Origin: Ampullaceana balthica
Taxonomy: Eukaryota > Mollusca > Gastropoda > Lymnaeidae
Assembly: GCA_944989445.1 (NCBI GenBank)
Contig: CALYLW010000139.1
Location: 309,501-373,500 of the forward strand
Direction: 5' to 3'
DNA length: 64,000 nt
This document shows, one piece after another, positions 44,957 to 54,817 of this stretch. The notes under the pieces were generated by a model. That model saw only the letters and a list, made by a program, of their open reading frames with translations, searched no databases and was not told where the DNA came from. Numbering within the stretch: the stretch's first letter is position 1; every line of letters starts with the position of its first letter. The translations under genes were made by a program, and so were the position numbers.

Positions 44957-46594
44957 TAAATCCCTTATATTAACTTCACCGCCGTCTCTGTCTCTCTGTC
45001 GTTCTGTTGTTATCTCTGTCTTGGGCGGGCGGACAAACAAAAGTCAAAAATGACCCACTTCCCGTGATACGATCGAGCTACAATTTGGAACACGGACCCG
45101 TCTCACCTAACAATGCATTGTATCAAATTTCAGATCGATCGAACGTACCGTAATTAAATTTATGCATTTTAGTTTATCCTTATATAACGTATGTAATTCA
45201 AATTCGCTGTTTGTTATTGTTTTTTTTTCACGGGATTGTTCAGTCACGCGTTGACGCGACCCATCGAAGTACCGGCGTGCTTTTGTTTACATTTTACGTG
45301 TCACGCTGAGCTCGGTCAAGCGATCGGTGACCAGACTTTTCCCCTCTCCCACCCCCACACCCACCCCCAGGGTCATGAAGCAAAGTTGAGTTAAGACAGA
45401 TTCAGTCTGTACATGTTTGTCGCGTTTGGAAATAATCAATACTGTTAGTTATGTCTCATATATAAGGGATTTATAGTCAAAAACTTTGTTTTTACGGGTT
45501 GTTTTTTTAAATTAAATCCCTTATATTAACTTCACCGCCGTCTCTGTCTCTCTGTCGTGGGCGGGCACCGCGGAAAAACAGAAGTAAAAAATGACCCACT
45601 TCCCATCATGCCATCGAGCTGAAATTTGGCACACGGACCCGTGTCACCTAACAATGCATTGTATCAAAATTCAGATCGATCGAACGTACAGTTATTAAAT
45701 TAATGCATTTTTAGTTTATCTATATAAACTATATGTAGCGGTCGCTATCGTTTACATTTTACAGGTCTATTGACTTCACCCCAGCCATAGGTGAACACAT
45801 CTCGTGTTTTAACCAGGTGTACCGGCGTGCTTTTGTTTACATTTTGCGTGTCACGCTGAGCTCGGTCCAGCGATCGGTGACAAGACCTTTCCCCTCTCCC
45901 ACCCCCCACCCCGGGTTAAAAGCAAAGGGGAGTTAAGACAGATTCAGTCTGTAAATATTTGTCGCGTTTGAACATAATCAATACTTTTAGTTATGTCTCA
46001 TATATAAGGGATTTATAGTCAAAAACTTTTGTTTTTACGGGTTTGTTTTATTAAATCCCTTATATTAACTTCACAGCCGTCTCTGTCTCTCTGTCTGTCG
46101 TTCGTCGTCGGGCGGGCGGAAAAAATAAAAGTAAAAAATGACCCTCTTCCCGTGCTGCCATCGAGCTGAAATTGGCACATAGGCTGGTGTCACCTTACAA
46201 TACATCGTATCAAAATTTCAGATCGATCGAATGTACAGTTAATAAATTAATGCATTTTTAGTTTATCTATATAAACTATATGTAGAAGTCGCTATTGTTT
46301 ACATTTTACGGGTCATTTGACTTCACGCCAGCCATCGGTAACATCTCGTGTTTTAACCAGGTGTACCGGCGTGCTTTTGTTTACATTTTAAGTGTCACAC
46401 TGAGCTCGGTCCAGCGATCGTTGACCAGAACTTTCCCCTCTCCCACCCGCCCCCGCCCCCAGGGGTTATAAAGCAAAGGGAAGGACAGATACAGTCTGTA
46501 AATGTTTGTTGCGTTTGAAAATAATCAATACTTTTATTTATGTCTCATATATAAGGGATTTATAGTAAAAAACTTTGTTTTTACGAGTTTGTTT
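44957..46594 (+). repeat. Tandem array of three ~540-bp units
   Basis: Units start with AAATCCCTTATATTAACTTC near 44957, 45513 and 46053. Each ends ATAAGGGATTTATAGTCAAA plus TTTTTACGGGTTTGTTT. All share a CT/GT microsatellite and GGGCGGGC patch, GACCCACTTCCC, inverted arms GAGCTGAAATT and AAATTTCAGATCGATCG, GTGCTTTTGTTTACATTTT and a C-rich run. The repeats join head to tail without spacer. No ORF. Confidence 0.85.
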
Positions 46595-47177
46595 AATTAG
46601 TTAGCTATTTGTGGATGTACATTGAAATTTTTTTTTAAAAGGCGTATTCATCATGATTGATAATAAAATTGAAATAAATCAGATAAATAATCTTTTTATA
46701 GATCACATATATATTCCGACCTCGACCTCTAAATAAAATCCCATCATATTTCATTACCAGCCATTAAACTTGTGTAAATAAGCGACCCGCGGCCACGCCC
46801 CCCTGTCTGGTACACACCATTACGGGGCCCTTTTCTCTACCCATCCCTATCTCCTGCCGATATTTGGGCACGGCTTTTTAAGTCTGTGTTGTTTAGTGTC
46901 CGTGTCCACTGCGCATTGCACTTTTCAGTCAGCGTCTTAACCAGAGCATTAACAGACTTGTAAATAACAGTTTTAGAGGGCTGGTGATGGGGAATTTCGG
47001 AGAATAAGACGGGAATTCGGCTTAAAAGCGAATCACATGATATTTTTAAAAAAAAATTCTACTGTTAAATAAATCCTAATAAAGAGGCTAATGGTGTTGA
47101 GAGGGAGGGGGCCAGTTTACAAACTGGAAAAGTACAACATTCAAGCACAAGCATTTTCTTCATCTTGCACTGTATAT
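46595..47177. other. Intron DNA, nothing recognised
   Basis: No feature supported. Confidence 0.35.
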
Positions 47178-47317
47178 GTTAGTAGACTATCGAAGCGCAC
47201 ACCACCGATGTTTTAGACGTTAATTCCTATTTGGTTCACATTTCAATGTTAGTAGACTATCGAAGCACACACCACAGATGTTTTAGACGTTAATTCCTAT
47301 TTGGTTCACATTTCAAA
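47178..47317 (+). repeat. 70-bp direct tandem duplication
   Basis: Two nearly identical copies of GTTAGTAGACTATCGAAGCG... start at 47178 and 47248, with two or three mismatches. Confidence 0.92.
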
Positions 47318-48823
47318 TGTTTCAGCGTGGTCACCGTATAAAACCAAATAAAACTGTCGCCCCTCAAGGGGAGTCCAAAAGTTATTTACAATAATAGTGT
47401 GTGTATGCATCTGGGCTTTAAGTATTTAAATTACTGACCGATAATTATTTGTAATTGGTTTCTTAAAGTAACAGTATTAATTTTTTTAGTAATATATTGC
47501 TTTATTGAACAACTATTTGACCGGTTCTTTCTAATAGGACGAATACATGGCCAAAGCCATCGAATTTGGTAATTATGCTGTTCGTGTGTCCACGTTAAGT
47601 AGATTATATCCATGTCCGTCCATTTTCAGTGCACTTTCACCCTGTTTAGCATTTCTACTGGTTTCTCTGTGCTTCACCCCTTCGAACATGCCTCAACAGA
47701 GGTTTGTTTGCCTAATTCTGAGAAGAACGAAGACAGTTATTAGCAGACATTATATAAATTAATTGATGCTGAGAATGAATTCTCAAACCCAACCAAAAAA
47801 AAAGCCAAAACAAAAAACAAAACAAAAAACTGTAAAAACTAAAAAGAAATTAAAGAAATATTTGAAGACATTTTGTTTACTTGTTGAGTTTCTTTAGCAT
47901 CAGAGTGCAACGAGCATGCTGGTCTAGCATGGGTTGTGTTAGAGCTATAGAAGAAGCATTTAACCCCTTAGCACATCCAACAGAATATTTAGTTTATCTT
48001 TAGAGTACTTTGTGTTATATTCTTGCAGTGACGAGCGTTGTTGCATGATCAATAAGTTTTAGAAGTAGGTTGTCACTAAAGTCACAAGAAACGGTGGATT
48101 AGAGTTCAACGATGTTTCTTTATAATTGAACAAACATCAACGCTGTTTCCTTGTAATTGAACAACATTAGGAGAGCCTCAACGATCCATCAGGACAAAAA
48201 TTTTATTTGTTTAGTACGGGCTATTAGCCTTGATTAAAGACAGATTGGAGTCCTATAATCGGAACTTTGTCAAGTCCTCAGCCGTTTACAGATGAAAAGT
48301 TTGTAAATTCAGTGAATAAGTCATGTGCTTTGCCGGTGGCACGAAATAAAGTCTCCCCAAAAATAAAGTCTCCATCCCAGTTTTTATTTTAAGAAAAAAG
48401 GTCTCCGATGAGACTTTGTTTTAAAATAAAGTATCGGTGGTGAAAAATAAAACCGCCCCTTAACTATATTCAATTAAAAATTAGGATTGTATTAACGTTT
48501 ATGTCTCAGAATATACATTGCGTTTGTGCTTTATGCATTTGTGTATGATTATTGGAAATTCAACAATCATCAGCTTAGCGGCGGTGTAACAAGTTGAGGG
48601 CAAAAGGTGAGTAGGGGGGGGGTGGCAATGGGCTACACCCGAGAGACACATTTTTAGGGGTGGTTAATTTGCGCAGGGTTAATTAAAACTTTAAAAAAGG
48701 AACTAAAACCAAAGATGATAAAGTAAACAGTATTCAGTAAACATGTGTGACTATAACAATAATAACTATTCTCTATTCTTTTAATTTTAAGTGATCTTTT
48801 TGTATTATATTGAACGTTTGAAG
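47318..48823. other. Intron DNA, mostly unassigned
   Basis: Around 48345-48440 the words AATAAAGTCTCC and GAGACTTTGTTTTA recur in both orientations, suggesting a decayed inverted-repeat element whose partner may be GGGGGAGACTCTGTATG near 49012-49030. Evidence is weak. Confidence 0.3.
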
Positions 48824-48959
48824 GGGGCGAATTTATTTAGGGGGATACTTTATTATACATGTAGGGCAGAATTTATTTAGGGGGATACTTTATTATACAT
48901 GTAGGGCAGAATTTATTTAGGGGGATACTTTATTATACATGTAGGGCAGAATTTATTTT
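48824..48959. repeat. 40-bp tandem array, about 3.4 copies
   Basis: Unit GGGGGATACTTTATTATACA followed by TGTAGGGCAGAATTTATTTA, virtually identical copies, indicating recent expansion. Confidence 0.93.
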
Positions 48960-49130
48960 AATCTGGAGGAACATATTTTCTCCCCCGATAATATATTTAA
49001 AATTAATCCGTCGGGGGAGACTCTGTATGGGGGAAGATATATTTTGTATCACCGGCGTGTCCATAACAGGAGAACCACTGTATGTGGACCAGTTGTTTCA
49101 TAGCGGCACCCCACTATGCACTCCATTATT

Positions 49131-49572
49131 AAACAATATAATTTGCAATGTCACGTCTGTAGTGTCTGTCCGTGACGCTACTAATTTTAGAAAGCAGCGC
49201 ACAAAATTACTACACCAATGCATCAAAAGGTGTGCAAATTAAAGATACGCTGTAAAAAATATTATATGACGTCATGTTTTAGCTCATATTTTAATTTTGG
49301 AAAAGGGAACAATGTAAAAAGAGGATTTGATGATGGTTAATTATAAAATAAAAAAACAAAGGGGGCGCCTTAGGTGCCCTACAACTCCTATTATAAAATA
49401 CTTTGTGTGCATTTCAGAAATTTTAATATTTCATATTTATCAAACAAGGACAAGTTAGTTGGGCTTTTGAAAAAGGTGGGCGCCGTAGGCGCCCAAACAA
49501 AAGTGATTTTTTTTTCAAAATAAATAGATTTCAGCTGAAAACTTCCGTCATTTTTGACGGGTGATACGCTAG
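49131..49572 (+). mobile_element. Chimeric Helitron (CCGTCA ends, GGCGCC interior)
   Basis: The 5' end (TAATTTGCAATGTCACGTCTG) and the 3' end (CCGTCATTTTTGACGG, then CTAG at 49569-49572 and T) belong to the family at 62719-63007. The interior from about 49205 to 49495 instead matches the GGCGCC-hairpin family, including TGACGTCA (49267-49274) and hairpin GGGCGCCGTAGGCGCCC (49478-49494). The embedded part lacks its own CTAG. Confidence 0.7.
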
Positions 49573-50218
49573 TGTTATATATAGGGTTACTACTTTCTGT
49601 GGTCCATGTGTTATATAGGGGCACCACTCTATGCAGTGGAAATGTTATATCTGGGTACTGCTCTCATTGGTGCAATTGTTATAAAGAAGCACCTATGACG
49701 GTGGGCTAAGTATATAGTAGCTGCACTGTCGGTGGACCAGTAATTTAAGAAGAGAACCTCTATATGTGGGGAAAATTGATTATTCAGAACATGACAAGAC
49801 TTTTAACGTGGCTAGAAATAAATAAAAACTGTACAAGACATTGTTTGGCAAATCTCAAGTTTAGAACATTACTTTTAGTCCTAGTTTATTTGGTGTCTAT
49901 ACTAAACAAGGCATTTTTTTCAAAGTAGCACATAAATGACGTCATTACAAATGAAGTTTCAAATTTATGCACGAACTCTCTTTGTTTAAAGTTTTATTTA
50001 CTTAAAAATCTTCATGTCAAAAAAAATTTTGAATTATTTTTTTAAAATTCAAAATCCCCAAAACTAAATTACATTTATTTTATGTCTAAACTGAAAGTTT
50101 TCAAATTCTTTTGTCTTAAGAATTAAATATAAAAAGAAATTAACTCCAAAGTTTAATTATAATTTTCTATACTGTGTTTTTATACACCTTTTGTCGGGAT
50201 ATGCTTATCAAGAGTGTA
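49573..50218. other. Intron DNA, nothing recognised
   Basis: AT-rich; a TGACGTCA lies at 49937-49944. Confidence 0.35.
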
Positions 50219-50720
50219 AATAAAAACAACCCGTAAAAAACCAAGTTTTTGACTATAAATCCTTTACGTATGAGACGTAACTAAAAGAATGTTCATTATA
50301 ACACGCAGCGCAAGACCATCCAAAAATACAAAAGTGCAGTTGTGTCGTAAAACGTGTTTAATATAATGCGCACCGATCAGGAATAGGTTTATAAAAAGTG
50401 TTGTCAGTAAAATACGCACCTTATTGCACGACAGAAAGGTTGTTCAATATAATACGCACGGCGACGCTCTATCTCAAAAAATAGCATGATACATAGGAAT
50501 AAATAAAATAATCTAAAAAATCAATAATTTAATTATGGTACATGCGATCGATCTGAAATTTTGATACGTTGTTTTTATCATCGGTACAAAACTGCCTGCA
50601 AAATTTCAGCTCGCTATCTTGCGAGCAAGTGGGTTAAAAATCGATCAAAAGTTTTGGCGACAAGCAAGCAAGCAAGCAAGGTCCGCCGCAGACACCACGA
50701 GTTAATATAAAGGATTTAAA
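50219..50720 (-). repeat. AAATCC-family repeat, copy C
   Basis: Nearly identical to copy B (32886-33393), with (CAAG)4 but without the (GTCG)n run. Starts AAATAAAAACAACCCGTAAA and ends TTAATATAAAGGATTT. Confidence 0.82.
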
Positions 50721-52061
50721 AAAAAGATATACCAGTACTGTAAACCCTTAATACCAGGCATGTTTAAGTGGTAATTTAAAAAACAAAATCATGAATTATC
50801 ATTTACTTTCAAATGGTTTCACGTTTAACATTAACAGAGCCATTCGTAAAATTTTGTTAATTTAATTATTTTCAAGCTTTTAAAAAAAGTATCCGTTATA
50901 GGATACTTTATTATGAGTAAAATATTGCTCTGTTTATCTGGGGATTTTGCATGTGGTAGTGTGCGTGTGTGTGTGTGTGTGCGAATTGTGTGTGCGTGCG
51001 TGCGCACTTTTGAAAATCTTCTCTCAAGTACCCAGGGTGACTCCGTCTCACTTGTTTTGCGAATATCAACAATTAAAAACAAAGCGCTCATCGATTCGAT
51101 TTTTTTTCCACCCTTTCCTCCATTTCGATAGGAACATTTTATTTTATTTTATATCTTTAATGTGTCTGAAGCATTTCATTTAATCTTGTCTACAAAGTCT
51201 GGCGCAACGGCTTCCCTTCTCTTGATAAAAACGTGTAAAAAATGTTGTTTACAAACAGATTCTGATGTTTACCATCTATCAACATTTGTTCCTTTCATTG
51301 AGTTCTTAACGTTTTGGGTAATGTAGCTTGGAAAATCTCAGCCTTCGATCAATACGGCTATATATAATCCGGCCCCCCCCCCAAAAAAAAACAACAACCC
51401 ACAAACAGATATTAGTTACGAGTCTGGATCTATTAAAAAAAATAAAAATAGGACGGCAACAGGCTCATTCCCGCTCATTCCTTGCAGACACAAATCCAAG
51501 CCAGTCATAACATGACCACGCGACAATTCATGACCCCAATTAGCTACCAAACCGGAAATGTTTGGGTAGCAGAGGGTGCTGAGGCTCCAGTATAAGGTCA
51601 GCCCTAAAAACCTGAATGGGAAATGTTGACGGCACGATGTATTGACTTGTGTGAGTGTAGAGTTGTTTGGACATTGGTTTTAGGAGATGTTTGCTTTGCG
51701 TGTTTAGAGAAAATATTATTTAGATAAGGAATGCAAAGTAGTCTATATAAAAAGAACTGATGCTAGAGGATTAGCATGCACCTTTACGGAAAAGAAAAAG
51801 CTCCGTGAAATTGATTTTAAAATAATCAGAATGTACAGGCATGATGTGGATTTTTTTTAAAAGTTCTTCTTTAATATAATCTTTATTTTATGAATAACAG
51901 ACAGCAGAAGTCATTCCTAATATTATATAAAACACTTTTCTGAGTGCCGTAAGCAAGCCCTATGTTTGTGACACAAAGCGTAACACAGGATAAACATCTT
52001 GTAAGAGAGCACCAACCCGAATACTTTACTGACTATTTAAAATTTAAATGAAACCCAGTTG
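50721..52061. other. Intron DNA, nothing recognised
   Basis: Contains a short (GT)n run at about 50961-50980 and a C/A run near 51373-51390. No gene or transposon recognised. Confidence 0.35.
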
Positions 52062-52069
52062 CTTTAACC
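52062..52069 (+). other. hAT target-site duplication, left
   Basis: CTTTAACC directly precedes the element terminus CAGTGGTTCC. The identical 8 bp recur at 53702-53709. Confidence 0.9.
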
Positions 52070-53701
52070 CAGTGGTTCCTAACCTTTTGGGGTCCATGCA
52101 CCCCTTCAGATGCCCCAAAAAGTTCATGCACCCCCTCGTGAAACTTGCAGAAAATGCATAATAAACTATGTTTATATTAGGAACACAACAATTTTGACCA
52201 TAGGCAACAGGGAATTTAGTGAGAGATCTGCTACTTCTAATGATCAATCAGCGATTTAATTTTGAGACTGTTTTGGACAAAGCAACTCTCATGTCATCCT
52301 CTGCATTCAACTTATTCCTTTCCTTGGTTTTAATCGTCAAAGGTGCGGAGAATCCTGCTTCACAGAGATAGGTTGTGGCAAATGGAAGGAGAGTCAGTAC
52401 TGCCCTCTTGGCTAGATGCGGGTAGAAATCTAGCTGGGCGCACCAAAATTCAATCAAGGTATTGCAACTGAAGGCACTCCTCAGTACTTCTCTGGTTCTC
52501 AAATCAATCAGGTCATATTTAGCAAAGTCAACGTCATCAATGTTGTCTAAGTCACAGAGAAAAGGATTGCGTATCCAAAGGTCTTTCCTAGCAATGTCTA
52601 GCTGCATGCTAAATGCAAAAAGACTGCTTCTCATCTCACACAAGACTTGATCCAGAATGTCTGCAGCCATGTCACTAATCCTGGAATGAATAGTGTCATT
52701 GGACAAAGGAACTTTCTCAACCTGCTTCCTCTGCTGGTGACCACACACCAGTTCCACCATCTCCAGAGCACAAGGCTTCACCAAAGTTCTCCAATGGTGT
52801 GGGGCTTCTTGTTCTTTGCAATAAGATATGCAACCTTGAATGATGCCTCCAGTGCAGATTTATGTGACAAAGAAAATCCAAGCTTGGGCAAGGTACCTGA
52901 GGTCAAGAAGCGAGCTCTCTTCTGCTTGAAGACCTCAACACTGTCCTTGGAATTGGATGGATGGACTTTCTCCAAGTGCTCTCGGAGTCTAACAGGCTTC
53001 ATGTTGTCAGTGCACAGGATTTTTCCACAGAGGAAGCACTGAGGCTTTTGTGTTCTCTCTCTCTCTCTCTCTCTACCTTTTTAAAAAAAAATATATTAAC
53101 GATTTTGAGGAGGTGATGACAATCGGAAAGTCGTACCAGTCACAGGCAAATTTTTAACTGACGAAGTTGATGTTTTTAATGACCGGAATTGGATGCTCAA
53201 CTCAAGATTTTAAGTTTCAATGACGAATAATGGCTTACAATTAACGTTTTTAAGACCTTTGCAGCGTACCAGAGCAATAAAAGTGAAGAAAAAAAATCCC
53301 AACGTTTACATCCACTCAAAACAGTTAGATGGTCACCGGAAGAAATATATCTGATGTATTTGATGACCAAATTAAATTATTTTTAGAAAACTGTGACGTA
53401 AAACACGAAATTCCGAGGAACACGTAGAGCGAACTGTTCATTTTGCGAAAGTTTTTCCGTCAATTTTCGACATGCGCAGAACTATGAGCGAACGAGTAAA
53501 AAAAAAGGTTGTGTATGGGCGCACTTTAACGCGGCATGCCTTGCTTATGGTTTACGTTTTCAGATGATCAGTTTTTCTTTCTTTTTTTTCCTTCTTTTTT
53601 TTTCTTCCTATTTTTCTTTATTTCCCCCTCTGAATGGTTCATGCACGGAACCTGCTCATGCACCCCTTGGGGGTGCATGCACCACTGGTTAGGAACCCCT
53701 G
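52070..53701 (-). mobile_element. hAT transposon (BED-type), internally deleted
   Basis: The 1632-bp element starts CAGTGGTTCCTAACC and ends GGTTAGGAACCCCTG: inverted termini of the hAT Charlie-like type with an exact 8-bp duplication CTTTAACC on both sides. Subterminal GGGTGCATGC / CATGCACCCC motifs repeat near both ends. It carries remains of a BED-hAT transposase on the minus strand. The clean duplication marks an intact insertion into GPCR intron 1. Confidence 0.93.
52248..53054 (-). pseudogene. BED-finger hAT transposase, frameshifted and deleted
   Basis: The N-terminal part (53054 to about 52780) has a BED zinc finger: CFLCGKIL Cys pair, then LREHLEKVH with the His pair. It continues KRARFLTSG and LEASFKVAYLIAKNKKPHTIGEL. 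One missing base near 52780 shifts the frame. The second part resumes VKPCALEMVELVCG, VPLSNDTIHSRISDMAADIL, then jumps to the C-terminal dimerisation region (TLLPFATTYLCEAGFSA, IKTKERNKLNAEDDMRVAL). Family members of this ZBED5/SCAND3-like type run to about 500-600 residues. Roughly the middle half, including most of the RNase H-like catalytic core, is missing. It cannot be an active transposase. Confidence 0.85.
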
Positions 53702-53709
53702 CTTTAACC
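53702..53709 (+). other. hAT target-site duplication, right
   Basis: CTTTAACC, identical to 52062-52069. Confidence 0.9.
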
Positions 53710-54393
53710 GAAAAAAATTACGCTTTCTTCCTCATAACACCTCATAATCGAAATCCTAGAGTTTCAGAATGTAAGCATGTCCCCCTTTTCGATCCAGCAG
53801 ACGTTATCTTATAAGGCTTCTTTAATTTAAATTTTGTTTCTGCAGCAAAACGGTGTAATAGTTTTAGCCCTATAGATCATCTGGAGAGTGATTTGTAATT
53901 ATATGTATTGCTATTGTCGAGCGTAGCCGCGATAAAAAATGATGACCACTGATCAATAAGATTTGGTGTTGTCCTTGGAATGTAAACCATCGCTATTTGC
54001 TATGCCGATTTGTATGTACTTTTATTTGTCGTTAGGGCAAGACGGTCCATGAAATGTATGATGGATTTCTTCTTATCATCGCTGAATATTGTGGCTAGGG
54101 AAACGTTCATAATAAAATACGAACCATAGATTGGCTTCCAAAGACTGAAAACATGGGGAAAAGTGTTCTCTGCCCCCCACCCCATCTCCCACTATTTATT
54201 TCGCTGGACATGTTTGCGGTAAATTTGGACGATTGCGTTAGATGATGATGAGGAAAACTCCGCTTGTTAAAAATCCAGTTTATGTAAAGTAACAATCTTC
54301 TTCTTTTAAAGCGTGTGTTTAGCGACAGCAGCGATTGTTAATGTTGTGAACTTTTACCTGTTGGTTTGAAAACATGGTGTTGGATCATCAGGT
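53710..54393. other. Intron DNA, nothing recognised
   Basis: No feature supported. Confidence 0.35.
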
Positions 54394-54817
54394 GTTGAGA
54401 AGATCCACCAGAGGCGGCCCCGACTCAATCATTGGGCTTTGAGAAGATCCCCCAGAGGCGGCCCCGACTCAATCATTGGGCGTTGAGAAGATCCACCAGA
54501 GGCGGCCCCGACTCAATCATTGGGCGTTGAGAAGATCCCCCAGAGGCAGCCCCGACTCAATCATTGGGCGTTGAGAAGATCCCCCAGAGGCGGCCCCGAC
54601 TCAATCATTGGGCGTTGAGAAGATCCACCAGAGGCGGCCCCGACTCAATCATTGGGCGTTGAGAAGATCCACCAGAGGCGGCCCCGACTCAATCATTGGG
54701 CGTTAAGAAGATCCCCCAGAGGCGGCCCCGACTCAATCATTGGGCGTTGAGAAGATACACCAGAGGCGGCCGCGACTCAATCATCTGGCGTTGAGAAGAT
54801 CCATCAGAGGCGGTCCT
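54394..54817. repeat. 44-bp GC-rich minisatellite, about 9.6 copies
   Basis: Unit GTTGAGAAGATCCACCAGAG followed by GCGGCCCCGACTCAATCATTGGGC. About 57 percent GC in an AT-rich intron. Copies differ mainly at CCACC/CCCCC. Confidence 0.95.

Noticed and set aside
49391..49627. Open frame with APTAPTFF peptide motifs also seen near 30200 and at the window start
   Set aside because: The shared peptide comes from the GGCGCC hairpin region of Helitron copies read in reverse, not from a protein family.
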